Assembly (NCBI GenBank): GCA_034401795.1
Contig: CM067370.1
Span: 66,585,188-66,649,187, forward strand
DNA from: Chaetoderma sp. LZ-2023a
Lineage: Eukaryota > Mollusca > Caudofoveata > Chaetodermatida > Chaetodermatidae
Direction of reading: 5' to 3'
Length of the DNA: 64,000 bases
Shown here: positions 1-11,833 of the stretch, one piece after another
Position numbering within the stretch: position 1 is the first letter of the stretch
Layout of the letters: each line of letters begins with the position of its first letter
Position numbers and translations under genes: made by a program
Notes under the pieces: model-generated
What the model saw: the letters and a program-made list of their open reading frames with translations, nothing else
What the model was told of the DNA's origin: nothing
Database searches by the model: none

Positions 1-124
1 NNNNNNNNNNNNNNNNNNNNNNNNNNNNNNNNNNNNNNNNNNNNNNNNNNNNNNNNNNNNNNNNNNNNNNNNNNNNNNNNNNNNNNNNNNNNNNNNNNNN
101 NNNNNNNNNNNNNNNNNNNNNNNN
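1..124. other. assembly gap (N run)
   Basis: All bases are N. The minus-strand reading frame described in the next entry runs open into this gap, so its 3' part is missing from the window. Confidence 1.
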
Positions 125-1034
125 ATGGTAATCTGACTGGCTTGTCCAGGAGCAGGCGTCGTGGTAGAGCGCGGGGCAGATACCGCCCCACCACGGCCCC
201 GGCCAGCACCAGCAATACCCTCGGCAAGCCGAGGTATGCGGAACAACTGACCATCAGCACCGACCAGGGCCACCTTCTGAGCCGTGAATCCTACTCCTGC
301 GTGAGTAGACCCGTGGATCATGTCGCCTGCATTCCCCGCGAGGGGTGCACAGACGTCAAAATCCATGGCCACGTCCTCAGAAGGGGACCCTAACAGATAA
401 TCCTCTTCTTCCTGGCAAAGAGAGCTAACTCGGACTGGCCAGGAAAGGTGCCATAGGAGGTACTGGCACCTGCGGCGTGTGGATACCCCTGGGCTGATAA
501 GCAGCCAGCAGGTTCCAGCGACGGCCGTCCATAAATCCCTGGCGCGGCAAGCCTGCTGCCAGGGGCATGGAATGCCCCCACTATTGGGGTCACATCTGAA
601 TCCTCGAAAACTGGTAACGGCCTAAGGAGGGATGATTCAGAGGCGGGGATTATCTGCTCCGAAGCAGATGATGAGGACAACAAAGGATTTGGTCTACGAA
701 GCATGCCATGAAGCAACTCTGGTACCAAATCCTTTATTGTCCTCTTCATCTCTCCCAACATCTCACTACGGAGGGCCTCCATGTCCACTGAGGATGAGGC
801 CTTCCTCTTACCCTTTTTACTCACAACCTCTCTTTTCAGCTTCCTCTCCTCCTCCACAACCTTGTCCTTAGCCTGTAAGCATAAAAATTTGGTCATTAGT
901 TAACCCCCGGGCCCCCCCCCCCCAATGCTTACATACGTCACAATTGAGCAATGGCCCACAGGGCTACAATGAAAGCAAAGATGCGGTATGAACTTCTCTT
1001 TCAGGAAGCGACCACAGGACGGGCAACCAGGTCT
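125..1034 (-). pseudogene. DIRS/YR-type gag-like zinc-finger protein, two exons, frameshifted
   Basis: The upstream exon is 933-1034: a TTTCAG acceptor precedes AGA and the donor GTAAGC follows at 932-927. It encodes 34 residues with CPSC near its start, then H-x-C-x2-C and a final HC, a plausible zinc-binding module. The next exon starts at 872 after a TTTTTATGCTTACAG acceptor; both junctions are phase 0, so the frame continues cleanly. The second exon has a basic helical stretch (about residues 1-30) and then a Pro/Ser/Gly-rich region, stopping at 390. A different frame is open from about 415 to the gap, ending in a Gly/Arg-rich segment, so there is one frameshift in a purine run near 405-415. 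The first exon upstream of 1034 was not found. The C-C-H-C-C-H pattern recalls gag of DIRS/Ngaro-like retrotransposons (family knowledge, from memory). A host gene is possible. A tyrosine-recombinase relic lies at the far end of the window. Confidence 0.5.
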
Positions 1035-3280
1035 CTGAAACAGGACAGAGGACGAGGACAATGAGCATTTTAGTTAAAGTTAGAAAACTCAAAACCAAAA
1101 TAAAAGAGAGGGAAATGATCATAAGGATCACTAATCATATGAAACCAGCGTTGGACAAAACTTTAATTGTTAATAAAGAGCAAGGCTGATTATGACGTCA
1201 TTAATCCCAGACAGAAATTAAATCGATCCGAAACAAACATCCAGGTGTAAGGACGAATTGTATCCTAATCAGAACATCTTCAGGATAGATATTCAGACTA
1301 CACAAACATCAGATACATAATGATAACAATGGCAATTTATAGTTCAAATAATTATCATCACCTAGAATACCTGACTCTTTGTATAGACAAACCATCCAAC
1401 GTGATGAACTGGAACACTCCACCAAGACTACGCCTCTCAACTCTCTCCACCTTAGGGGAAGGAATTGGATCAAGAGGGCAAAGTGAGAAGACCTTCATAC
1501 GAGGCCTCCGAGTCACTGAACATAGACTTTTTGGTTAGACAACCTAACAGTATTAGTAGGAAATGGAACCTTGGTGGAGAGAAACAAACCCTCTGATGAT
1601 GTGATGTCCCATACATATCCCGACAGATACCTGTGGACATAAACACAAAGAGATTAGTATTATATAGCACCATGTTGACATAAAACAACTATACTAGGCG
1701 CTTATCACGATAAACGCGAGTCCCGGAAACACATTACACCGGGAAAAACTTGCTAAAATATAATAGAAGTCACCTGATGGATAGGTCCTGGGCCCTCCTC
1801 CGGCGAAGTAACTCTCTCAGACATCACATCAGGTGTTTCAAACTTCTATTAAACTCTTAATTAGACTTAAAAAGACTAGTGAAAAGCTTAGAGCACAAAG
1901 CATGTGTTCACCCTCTGCCAATAAATTAGCAAAGAGGAAGTGCTAGTCTGCGCATGCGCGGTGGTGGGGCTGGCATCCGCCGGACTGCACCCTGACTCCC
2001 TGCCCAGTAGGGGCACCTAACTGTTTTTATTCTGAGTGTTAATTGAGTGCAAGCCGATATTTAGCAATATCAAAGAGTATTAGGGAGGTAAGTATACTCT
2101 TGAAGTGAAAACACCCTTTCCAACCCACTCACCCAACACCAACCCATCTCATCTGCACCTCTAAATCAGCTCCTGCATGTCAAAATTCGACACACCCAGC
2201 TGGTTATCATACTATATCTCCTGTGAGCTAGGGATAATTAACCTGACTTAAACAAATGACAACACTGCTGAATATTTCCGCATGAGTAAACTTAGACTAA
2301 CACCCATCTGCTATCGGCGCACCCCCCCCCCCCCCCCTTCCGCTCACACCACAAACCAAACATGTACACAGTTATTGGCTCTCAATCGTCTAGAGGTATA
2401 ATTTATCACCATTCATACCATCATTAGAACACTTATTTGAGCACGAACAGCACAAATGTTGCCATTCGTGACTGAATGAGCAAGCCAATTGATGCACTGG
2501 TCCCAACATGGTATTAAAGAAGAAATAAATCATTCAATGAATTATTCATTGCCCTCAATATCGTACACAAATAAAGTGGAAATTGAATATATTTCGCCAA
2601 ACAATTATTATTTAGAGGATTAATGCGGTGTAAGATAAGATTTACAGCCAGCAAGATCAGTGTTTACTTTATCGCGTCAGTGGCCGCTTCACGGCCAGGC
2701 TTCCCCCGTTCTAAAAATAATGACGTAATGAAAAAACCTATACAGATACAGAAACCTCAAACAGAAACGTAATAACGTTGATATTCACGGAAACACATTA
2801 CGAGGCTGAATGCCATTGTCTCGCACGAAATTCCAAATAGTTTCTAAACTTACTTGGTATTTTGACTATTAGCCGTGGGAAACATTGCGCAAAATATCTG
2901 AATACCACATAATTATAGCGCATTTTGACTTCTTCACGTCAAGTGTGGGTTTGGACTTCTTCTTGTCCTGTATATCCCTCCATCCGTTGGTTTTGATATG
3001 AATGATATCGTTTACAGCTCAAAGTTGCTTTATTTCATGGTTTTTTCTATACATGTAAATATAATCTAAACAGGCGGTCCATCAAAGGCATGGCCTACAC
3101 ATTACAAAACATTTATACATTAACATATATATGACACACAAGACAGTGGCACAGTGACAGAATGCTGAAAAGCTACCTTGATATGAAAACTTATACAGGG
3201 ACTTGACTACCTTTCTGGGATTATTAGCCAGTAAATTAACCTATTTGGGGATTTTATTAGCCATACAGATTTTCGGTTAG
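1035..3280. other. no recognisable gene; poly-C tract and a GC-rich palindrome
   Basis: I see no convincing coding exon. A C-homopolymer lies at about 2322-2338 and another just outside this stretch at 912-923. A palindromic TGCGCATGCGCG at 1949-1960 matches the NRF1 consensus and sits in a locally GC-rich stretch, so it could be a promoter for the minus-strand exons below 1034. A minus-strand frame open at about 1345-1520 could be another exon but has no family signal. Confidence 0.4.
1949..1960. promoter_or_regulatory. NRF1-like palindrome
   Basis: TGCGCATGCGCG fits YGCGCAYGCGCR exactly. It lies about 0.9 kb upstream of the first detected minus-strand exon. The same motif recurs inside the giant LTR at 18680-18691. 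Confidence 0.35.
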
Positions 3281-3284
3281 AAAG

Positions 3285-3453
3285 GATATGAGTCTGCTGC
3301 TGCTATGCAGAGTTGCAGAATGGCAGTTCGATCCCCCGACCGGGAGATGGTGATCAACAAATTAAACTAATGGGTGCATGACTGTCGGCTAAGTTAGCAC
3401 ATGGAAATTGAAGCTGCACATTGCCAGTGCATCAATAAAATAAAAATACATAT
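3285..3453 (+). mobile_element. tRNA-derived SINE, copy 1 (5' truncated)
   Basis: About 160 bp are shared with the copy at 3608-3790: the B-box region (here AGTTCGATCC, one base off consensus at 3325-3334), the body, and the AATAAAATAAAAATACA tail. The head carrying the A box is missing or diverged. Both copies lie in the same orientation. Confidence 0.75.
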
Positions 3454-3607
3454 ACTGCCAGAGCCGTGCTGGAGTCAGAGTACAATAGGCGTAAAAGCCT
3501 AGGATTGAATTGTGGCAGGTGCATCCACAGATAGTCCCATATGAATCGTCAGTGTGTCAGTATATCAGACAAGTGAAAGCTTGTCGGCCAATCCTTGACT
3601 ATTAGTC

Positions 3608-3792
3608 TTGGTGCGGTGGTCCAGTGGAAAGATGCCTGGTTGCTGATGCTATGCGGAGTTGCAGAATGGCGGTTCGATCCCCCCGACCGGGAGATGGTGA
3701 TCAACAAATTAAACTAATGGGTGCATGACTGTCGGCTAAGTTAGCACATGGAAATTGAAGCCGCACGTTGCCAGTGCATCAATAAAATAAAA
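3608..3792 (+). mobile_element. tRNA-derived SINE, copy 2
   Basis: The head contains an A-box-like TGGTCCAGTGG (3618-3628) and a B box GGTTCGATCC (3671-3680), the RNA polymerase III internal promoter of a tRNA-like head. A non-tRNA body shared with copy 1 follows, and the unit ends in an A/T-rich tail that runs into an ATAC microsatellite. The family name is not known to me. Confidence 0.8.
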
Positions 3793-3842
3793 ATACATAC
3801 ATACATACAAACATACACATACATACATACATACACACATAC
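3793..3842. repeat. (ATAC)n microsatellite
   Basis: Imperfect ATAC/ACAT repeats extend directly from the SINE tail; such tails commonly seed microsatellites. Confidence 0.9.
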
Positions 3843-3849
3843 CAGGGTT

Positions 3850-4600
3850 TCAACAAACTTCTAAATACAGGAAGTCTGGGACTTTTTGGGTAATGCTATC
3901 GTTCAAATACATATAATTTGGTTAAAATCGTTGTTTTTAGAGATATCAGGGCCAATAATAGGAAGTCCAGGACTATTTTGGTTTGTTTTGTGGAGTTCGG
4001 ACATAAATTTTGATATATATGTCATATATACATGTATTTAATACATATGTCTTCCATTAAGCAGTGGGTTGGTAGGGCTGTCCCTTCTTTGATGTTTACA
4101 TAGATATATGTCACTATGTGCACACACATAAAACACACGACATTCAAACACATATTCATGGCATTAATATTTAAATACACTCATACATATTTACTGACTT
4201 AATTAAACATATATTATACATATACTCCCTAATTACATCATTATCTCATTTTATTTAAATTTAGTTTGGAGTGGTTTATTATTATATAGGACTTTTGTAT
4301 GCCACTGAGGGTGGGGTGGGGTGGGGTGGGGGCAGGGAATAGCTCATCACTGTAATATAAAGTTGAGATAGTTAGAGTTGTTAAGAATCAATGGATGCGT
4401 TGATCGTATGTGGGCTATTTAGGTGTAGTAGTAGTGAAAGTAAACTGTGAAGTATGTTTGTGTTTAGACTTCTTACTTCAGTTATTAGGTTAGGTTAGTT
4501 TATCTATAGTGGTGGTGGTGGTGGTGGTGGTGGTGGTGGTGGAATGTCTTAGGCTTGTATTATTATTAATTAGCAGAGAATCTGTGACCATCAGGTATAA
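3850..4600. other. 3' flank of the minus-strand LINE; simple repeats
   Basis: No gene is visible. It holds a GGGGT repeat at about 4311-4332 and a (GTG)n tract at 4509-4542. Part of this is probably the 3' UTR of the LINE that ends its coding at 4611. Confidence 0.6.
4509..4542. repeat. (GTG)n microsatellite
   Basis: Eleven near-perfect GTG/GGT triplets. Confidence 0.95.
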
Positions 4601-4610
4601 ATATATTAAT

Positions 4611-6596
4611 TTAGTATTTGTCGATCATAGATTCCCTGGCAATCTTCTTAAAGGATTTCAGGTTTAATATACTATCGCGTATTTTTGTACTGGTGCTGTT
4701 CCATAGTTTTGTGGCTGCTATTGTAATTCATCGTTTTCCTATTTCTGTTTGTGTAAATTGAGTGTGTAAATTGTGTTTTGTCCTAGTGTTGTGTTTGTAG
4801 ATGTCGGTGCTTAGTGTGAAATTGGAGGCTATGGATTGTGGTAATGTATTGTGGTGAAACTCCTTTACAATGGTGTACATCTGTAGTTTGCCTATGTCCT
4901 TTAGTTTTAATAGCTTTTCTGACTTGAATATATTCTGGCCCTTTGCTGGTTTAGAAAAGAGTTTTAGTGCCTTTTTCTGTAGACTTTGTAGTTTTGTTAG
5001 GTTGCCTTTGTGTGTATTCGTCCAGATAGCGTTACAGTAGGTGAGATGCGGAAGAACAAGGGTGCAGTATAGAGTTTTAATTGTAGCTGGTGTCATGTAA
5101 GGTGTTAGTCTTTGTATGACACCTATGCCTCTTTCCACCTTTGCTGCTACCATCTCGATTTGTTTAGCCCAGGTCAAATGTTTATCCAAATATACTCCCA
5201 AGAATTTGGCAAATAGGGCCTCCTCAATTTCTTTTTTGTTTATGTAGATTTTTGGAATTTCATCTTTTTTTAGTTTGAGATTTGTAAATAACATATAATT
5301 TGTTTTGTCAACATTCAACGATAATTTGTTTATTGAAAACCAGTCAGTAATTTCTTCTATTTCCTTATTTGTTTTTCTGTATAAGTTGTCTATGTTGTCA
5401 TCGCAGCAAAAAGCATTTGTGTCATCAGCAAACAGTATTAATGGCATGTGCTTGCATATGTTAGGTAGATCATTCATGTAAAGAAGGAACAGCAATGGGC
5501 CAAGAATAGATCCCTGGGGAACACCACAAGTTAATGGCTGTTTTCAGAGCATATCTAATTATATTGTATGCATTGTGTTCTTTTACTTAGGTAGTTCTGG
5601 AACCAGGTGAGTGCACTGCCTCTTATACCATAATAGGCAAGTTTTTCTAGTAAGATCTGGTGGTTGATAGTGTCGAAAGCCTTTGAAAGGTCCAAGAAGA
5701 TGCCTATTATACTTTGGGTTTTTTTCCAGTGATTCAATAATTTTTTCTGTCATTTCGGCTATTGCATGCATTGTTGGATGTTTCTCACGAAATCCATAAT
5801 GCGATTTGTATAAAATGGACTTTTTGTCCAGGTAATTTGTCAGTCGATTGTACATAAGGCGCTCTAGTAACTTGGAGAAAAGTGGAAGTATGGAGACTGG
5901 TCTATAGTTTGAAAAGTTAGTAGAATCCTTGGCTTTGTAAATTGGTGTAACATGTACTATTTTTAGTTTTGATGGGAAAATGCCTTGTGCTAGGGATAAG
6001 TTGCAAATGTGACTAAGTGGGATAAGGATATCCATAACACAGGTTTTATAAATGCGCCACTTAAAACCATCGATTCCAGCACTTTTGGCTGGGTTGAGTT
6101 TGTTTAGAACGTTAAAGATCTCTTCAGTGTTAGTAGGGTTAACGAAGAATGATGATTGATAGCTGCCTGTAAGGTAATCAGAAAAAATTTTCTTGGATGT
6201 TGATTGGATTTTGGTCGAAAGTTCTGGTCCTATATTTACGAAATAATCATTGAATCCATTGGCAATTTCGAATTTATCGGTAATGACCTTATTCTTGTGA
6301 AGAAATCGTATCTGTTGTGCCGTATTGGTCTTGTTTAAAAGTGATTTAATGGTTTTCCATGTCTCTTTTATGTCATTTTTAGACTGTCCAAATTTCTTGT
6401 GATAATATGTTTTCTTAGCTGTTTTTATTATTTGATCTAATTTATTTCTATATTTTTTAAACTGAATTTCATTGTAGTTAGTTTGACACTTGATAAATGT
6501 TAAGTAGAGCTGATGTTTTGTATGACAGGCAGCTATTAATCCACTTGTAAGCCAAGGTTTAGTTGGGTTATGCTTATATTTTTTACTTTCTTTCAT
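4611..6596 (-). pseudogene. LINE reverse transcriptase and C-terminal domain
   Basis: RT motifs in order: AGIDGF, NYRPVSILPLFSKLLER, HYGFREKHPT, then after a frameshift [12 protein letters not shown], and after another YMNDLP and LFADDTNAF with catalytic Asp-Asp at 5421-5426. The thumb and C-terminal region run to 4611. Two frameshifts and one stop disrupt it, so no functional RT is made. The segment near 5520-5550 encodes the conserved GVPQGS-type motif partly in another frame. Confidence 0.88.
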
Positions 6597-6818
6597 TGGA
6601 AAGCTTTGTTAAAAAATAGTCGTGCAGATGTCATGAAACTTGTTGTAGGCATGCTCACAAGACTGAATGTCTGTTACTATGCTCCAATCGACCTCTGACA
6701 TAGATCTTTTGAATGTTTCAATGTTGACCTGACAGTAATATCTGCATTTAAACTTTTCCTGTTCGAATTGTTTCTGGTATGTTTGTTGTTTTTCTAGGAG
6801 AAATATAGGTAAATGATC

Positions 6819-7877
6819 TCAGATATCAGTTACAAAAATTCCGACATGAGTTTTACTGATATTGCGATTAATATTATTGCAGAATATGTTGTCAGTGATG
6901 GTCGCCATAGATTCTGTTGTTCTAGTTGGTTTAGTTATTGTCGGATAGTAAAAGTAGGTATTTAATAAGTTAATGAAGTCTTTGGTATGACAACATTTCT
7001 GTTGCTGCAGATCAATATTGAAATCACCCATAAGGTAGGCTGTTTTATTTTCCTTTTGCATTGTATCCAGAATTCTGCTCAAAGCTTCAATGAATTGTTT
7101 GTTGTTACTGTCAGGAGGCCTGTAGATTGTACCAACAATTTTATTTCTACCTTTTTGAATCGGAATTTCGATAAATATTGTTTCAATGTATTCTTCCATT
7201 ATGGAAAAGTTTTCACGCAAAATGAATTGAATATTGTCTTTTATGTACATGCCTACACCACCTCCACCATCCTTGTTAATTTTGTCAGATCTGTGCTTTT
7301 CGATAAATGTATAGTTATTCTTGTTAACTAGAGTAGTAGGTGAGTTTACTTTTAGCCAAGTCTCTGTAATTCCAATAATTCCAAACTCATGTGCACTCAT
7401 ATCTAGGAAATTAATTAACTTGGCATTGTTCTTCAGTATTGATCGAGTGTTTGCGTGCGTGCGTGAGAGTGCAATGCTTTCTTTACTATTTGTTATAAAG
7501 TCATTAAATTTGCTTAGAAGCGTATAGTTACAAGTGTGGGTGTTAAGTTTGAAGGGATTTAGAATTAGGTCTTGTATGTGCTCTATGAAGTTATATTCAA
7601 CATGTGGATTCATGATTGCAAGTGTGTAGTCAGCATCATCATTAATGTGATTGAAAGGGAATAAAGATTTGTTGCAGTTTAGACACCACCATGGTTGGTC
7701 ATCTAACTCAAGATGGAGATAATCAGAAGCAGTGAGTTTAGAACATCTTAAGTGAACCCACTCCGAACACAAGTCACATAATAAGGCTTTTTGATTAGTT
7801 CTAACAGGTCTCTTACAGGATGAGCAGGGGAATTTGGTTGGCATGGTAAGGATAGAAGAAGAAAAGAGCCGAAACAA
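6819..7877 (-). pseudogene. LINE ORF2 N-terminal part: PHD finger plus APE endonuclease
   Basis: The first ~65 residues after the MPTKF start form a C4HC3 PHD-type zinc finger (FPCSSC, ALLCDLC, WVHLRC, WWCLNC). The endonuclease follows with the family signatures ITETWL, GGGGVGMYIKD, TIYRPP, LMGDFNIDL and ITDNIFCN; it nicks target DNA for target-primed reverse transcription. The in-frame stop at 6816-6818 falls just before the last catalytic motif (DHLP, readable right after the stop), consistent with a single-base change in a serine codon. An earlier ATG gives 12 extra residues; the MPTKF start fits the domain better. Confidence 0.85.
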
Positions 7878-7879
7878 CT

Positions 7880-8590
7880 ATGGTTGGAAAGAGTTTAGGG
7901 GAGGAAGATGCCAGAGATATTTTCCTTGTCTCGGCAAGATTATACACGGCTTAGTTTCAATCAGGCAACAATTTTCTACGTTGCTGTTACATGTACACAA
8001 CTGAAAATTGAAATGATAAGAGCTGATCATTGGTTGGGATAGGTAATGATAATTAACCCTTTAAGCCATGAATTTGTTCAATAAAATCTAAATTACTACA
8101 GAAGCTGCTGGTATGGGTGTCAAATGGTTAATAATAATGACGAATGCTAATAATAGTGGTCTATGGTCATCATAAAGTTTCCATTAGTAGTCCGGTGGAG
8201 GTTATCTCTGAAAATCAACAACTGAAACAGCTGAATCAACTAGTCGAGCCAGCGGTTACAGTGACGGATTACCAGGAATAACCTTCATGAACCCAGATGA
8301 GCAAGAAAATTAGATTGTTTACCATTTACAGCCCAGTGAAAGGCATTTAGGTGGCCAATAGAATACTATTTTTAGAATTCTCGGGCAAGTCATTCCAGTG
8401 ATACATCCACAAAAAACAGTCTTCCCTTGGCCTTTAATTGGACAGCTGAAATATATTAGGCATGTTGAAGCCTGTCAGCTGATCATAGCATTCATAACTT
8501 AATGCTAATCTCCACTAAGGTATAGTATTTACAATAGCATATGTTTGGGTCATAACTCATTCCGGAATTTAGAGATAGACCCTATAGATC
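7880..8590. other. no recognisable gene
   Basis: A+T-rich sequence without a supported ORF, probably including the 5' UTR of the minus-strand LINE immediately above 7877. Confidence 0.5.
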
Positions 8591-9709
8591 TTTGCAGATG
8601 ATACACAGCTGTTTGGTAACCCTAACACCATGAACCTTCAAGACAATATAGATAATGTATGTAATTGGTCTCAGATTTGGCAGCTACACTTTAATACAGA
8701 CAAAACACATGTAATACACTTTGGTTCAAATAATCCTATGACCCATTATTATATGACAGACACTACATGCCAGTCACAAACCATTGAAATCATACCGTCC
8801 ACAAGTGAAAAAGATCTTGGCGTACACATAGATGAAAATCTCTCCTTCGATGCCCATATAAATGCAATTCCATCAAAGGCTAGCAGCATAGTTGGTCTAA
8901 TTAACAGAACCTTCAATTACATAGATGAAAACATGCTTACCCTGTTATTCAAATCACTAGTCCGACCAATTTTGGAATACTGTAACTGCATATGGTCTCC
9001 TCGTTTTAAAAGACAATCTTGTATAATCGAAAGGGTCCAGTGCAGAGACACTAACCTTGTTCCCCATTTGAGAAACTACTGCTACACACAGGTTAAAGGC
9101 TTTGAACCTCATGTCACTAAAATACAGAAGGCTTAGAGGAGACTTAATCGAAACATACACATTTATCCATGATGATTACAACATTGACAAAAACACATTC
9201 TTTGATCGATCAAGTAACACCCGTACTAGAAGTCACACATTCAAGCTCAACACTAAACGCAGCAAAAAAGAAATTCGTAGGTATTTTTTCCCAAACCGAA
9301 TTATTAACACATGGAACTCACTCCCTTCTTTTGTGGTCGAGGCACCAACGCTCAGCGTGTTTGAATCAAAACTAGATATGCACCTAAATGACATAATATA
9401 CGATTATGACATAACCAACACTAATAGATATATAATAATAAGACAATCTAGAAATATACCCAAATTCTAGGCGCAGATGGGTGTAACCATGAGCGTAGGT
9501 GGCACACCGCAGCTGACGCAGGGATAACCCATCTACCCCACAGCACCTCCCAAAGTCAACCAGGGTCCTGATTACTGTCAATGAATAATGCCAACCAAAC
9601 AAATAAACAACTAACTAAATAAAGTACAAGCACCAGTAATACAATACTAACACAACTCCAGAGGCAATAACAAGCCAAGGGCTTATGCCTCGTAAAATGA
9701 TGATGATGA
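8591..9709 (+). mobile_element. 5'-truncated CR1-like LINE (RT palm to 3' end)
   Basis: Coding begins at FADDT (8594-8608), the RT catalytic motif, so everything 5' is missing, typical of LINE truncation. It continues through NTDKTHVIHFG, KDLGVHIDENLSF and RPILEYCNCIWSP; a frameshift near 9035-9095 moves the rest (RRLRGDLIETY, then FFPNRIINTWNSLP) to the 9102-9470 frame. The 3' UTR runs about 240 bp and ends in (ATG)n at about 9696-9709, the short tandem tail expected at a CR1/L2-type 3' end. Confidence 0.88.
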
Positions 9710-9810
9710 TGAGATAACCCAGAGTAGTATTTACAGAAATTGCTTATAGATGAGCTTGTGTGCTATCAATATTTTAACATACAATAATAACAATACAAGT
9801 GTAACTTTAA

Positions 9811-10016
9811 CATGGACTGATGCGGTTCCACACCTGGTCCATGTTCCGTCAAGTTTATGAACTGGCCTGGATTACCATACCCAGTTCCTATCCCTATGAT
9901 TTACTAGATATTGATACATTACAAATGGACTTACTATATGGACTGGTGTGGTTCCACACCCGGTCCACACCCACTCATGTACATGAACTGGCCTGGATTA
10001 CCATACCCAGTTCCTA
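9811..10016 (+). repeat. two imperfect ~83-bp direct repeats
   Basis: 9811-9893 and 9934-10016 share a unit starting TGGACTG and ending ACCATACCCAGTTCCTA, separated by ~40 bp. No coding sense; origin unknown. Confidence 0.8.
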
Positions 10017-10191
10017 ATGTTTTGGTTTGATTTGATGGGTCACAATTGGATAACCTACCAGATAACCGCATCCTCTTAGCCGACGCTGTGCTCAATCTAA
10101 AAATAGAGGCATGGGTTCTTCGAGAATACACCTCTAATGTAATGACTGGCCATTTTATTGTGTCATTGGTATTTTCAGAGACCGTTTGAAA

Positions 10192-10327
10192 GTTTTCGAC
10201 ACAATTGATCATAACATCCTAATACAAAAATTATCCTAGTATGGAGTCAGAGGAATTGCATTAAATTGGTTAAAAAGTTACTTAAGCGATATGGTACAAT
10301 GCGTACACTACAATGGAGTTAATGGCT
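10192..10327 (+). mobile_element. LINE reverse-transcriptase fragment
   Basis: One frame reads VFDTIDHNIL, then (after a stop) YGVRGIALNWLKSYLS, the RT region just after the first catalytic aspartate. It is an internal relic of about 45 codons with one in-frame stop, abutting the gene cluster that begins at about 10330. Confidence 0.75.
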
Positions 10328-10331
10328 GATT

Positions 10332-10775
10332 ATCCTACCGTATCAGTGATCCCGATGAGATCTCGGGCTGTGATGGTACCTCGGATCTCCCGCGGATCTC
10401 CCTTCTCATCAAAGTCTAGGAAGGAGATAGGAGCAACAGTGTCCTCTGAACCGAGGCATGCCTCGCCCAAGTGAGCAAGATCACCTAGCTCTGTGCTTTC
10501 TAGGTCTGTGAGTGACAGAGTCATAGTCATATACAGATGGGTTAAACCTACTAGTCATACCCCCAGTGAAATAGTTGGGCATAGGAGGACCACGCAGTCG
10601 GCCAAGGGGATAGGTAGCAGCGCTCAGGGTACTGGCCCTCTCTGCAGGGACAAGCCTTCTGGGCAGTCCACCATTCCCGGGCATTGGCAATCCTCAGTCC
10701 GCGTGCTCGACTATGGGCTACACACAGCTACACAGCACGCCATGCCTCATATGCTGCAGGGGTCTCGTGATCCAT
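10332..10775 (-). pseudogene. small unidentified protein of the compact cluster, frameshifted
   Basis: Two overlapping minus frames, 10481-10690 (basic, Pro/Arg-rich) and 10330-10530 (acidic, containing FLDFDEKGDPREIRGT), look like parts of one gene split by a frameshift in the 10500-10530 overlap. A short frame with its own ATG near 10773 may be the true N-terminus, with another shift near 10735. I do not recognise the product. A basic N-terminal part would suit a nucleic-acid-binding or core protein, but that is only inference. It is the first of several small genes packed at 10.3-15.7 kb. Confidence 0.4.
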
Positions 10776-10835
10776 CTCTCACTATTCAGAGGGGTTAAAC
10801 GTAGGCGACGATGATCTCAGCCATTGCACTCGTTG

Positions 10836-11313
10836 CTAGCCCAGAACTGCAGCCTCCATTAGAGTAACACGTTCACCCATGATCTTGGTGGCAACAGTGT
10901 AGGAGGCCCCACTAAGGGCGATCTTTTGGATGGGGTGAGTTATTCCGAGACAGTGCCCGGCTACCCCACTCACCACTGTAGCGAGGACGGCCTCAGTGGC
11001 GGCAAGAAGAACCTTGCTTCCCCCTGTCATCTTCACCACGGCCACATTCGCCACCACGGTACTGGTGACATGGACTGCCAGAGGTTTTGCTTTGGTCAGT
11101 AACTTCTGTGTCTTGGTTCGCAGCAGGTTCTCCACCTTCTGTAGACTCGCCTGACTCTCGGGCAGTTGCTCCACGATCTGTACCATTGGCGTCATTGTTT
11201 AGGCACAGAGTATACAACGCGGTTAAACGGCTGCGTCTCCTGTCGAGAGTGCTAATAAGATCTTCCCAGTCTGCGTCTGCCAGGTGGCTGGGTTGGTACT
11301 CAGGAATATTCAT
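10836..11313 (-). pseudogene. unidentified protein: charged coiled-coil N-terminus, hydrophobic C-terminus
   Basis: The ATG at 11313 opens a frame of ~42 residues that looks genuine (DADWEDLISTLDRRRSRL). Coding quality then passes to another frame beginning at the ATG at 11195, which continues with a helical, Gln/Leu-rich stretch and then an Ala/Val/Gly-rich hydrophobic segment (about 100 residues), ending at 10836. This is either one gene with a frameshift at about 11195-11200 or two overlapping genes. Start codons of this gene and the divergent plus-strand gene are only 23 bp apart. Product unknown; possibly membrane-associated. Confidence 0.45.
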
Positions 11314-11336
11314 CTTTCTATTGAGACATCTTAAAT

Positions 11337-11833
11337 ATGTCCGGGCTCATGCTATGCGAGAAGTACTATGATGTCTTCCGGAGGGAGTTGAAGGACTACA
11401 AGAAGGAAACACCAGATGAGCTCGCTCAGTGCTCCAGTGCTGAGCTGACAGAGGAGCTGACAGCTGAGAACTCTATCTAGGATTTGGCAAGGGACAGATC
11501 TGCTTCCTCGAATACCTTATCATGGGCGGGAGTACCGTCGAGCATCTCCTGCGAGCTAAAGGTTTCTACAAGGATCAGGAGTATCTGTCAGATGTGTTCC
11601 AGCAGTTGCAGACCGCCATGGCCTCACCGGACTCAGAGCTGAACAAGGCTCTGCAATACTACAAGCTGGAAAAAGGATACGCTGCCGAACCCTCCATCCC
11701 TTGGATGTGCATGTTGGCAGTGGGTATAGGGGCTGTAGGGCATGCCAAGCTGGTTCAGTGGCTCACCGTGGTCCCCACGGCTACTGTAGAGAGTCAGGAT
11801 AGTCTTATATCTGATTTGCTGGCGGCGGAGTAG
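11337..11833 (+). pseudogene. unidentified protein, divergently transcribed, frameshifted
   Basis: ATG at 11337-11339 opens a charged, helical ~47-codon frame that stops at a TAG near 11478-11480; coding continues in a second frame from about 11481 (FGKGQICFLEYLI) to 11833. The middle region is helical (LSDVFQQLQTAM); the last ~60 residues overlap, antisense, the end of the next minus-strand frame, so the true 3' boundary of one of the two is uncertain. No family is recognised. Confidence 0.4.

Larger units (their letters stand above)
4611..7877 (-). mobile_element. CR1/Jockey-type non-LTR retrotransposon, nearly full-length ORF2, inactive
   Basis: Reading on the minus strand the order is PHD finger, APE-like endonuclease, connector, reverse transcriptase and C-terminal domain, about 1,090 codons. 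The frame is interrupted by a TGA at 6816-6818, a TAA near 6605-6620, frameshifts at about 5583-5740 and 5495-5555, and a TGA at 4725-4727 before the true end (TAA 4611-4613). Copies of the same family, more decayed, flank the large LTR element at 18.1-18.56 and 33.4-35.8 kb. Clade assignment within the CR1/Jockey group is inference from motif style. Confidence 0.9.

Noticed and set aside
142-393. Plus-strand 83-codon ORF rich in Arg
   Set aside because: Antisense to the shifted-frame continuation of the minus-strand zinc-finger protein.
1320-1688. Opposed 72-codon ORFs
   Set aside because: No splice-consistent join or family signal strong enough to call an exon.
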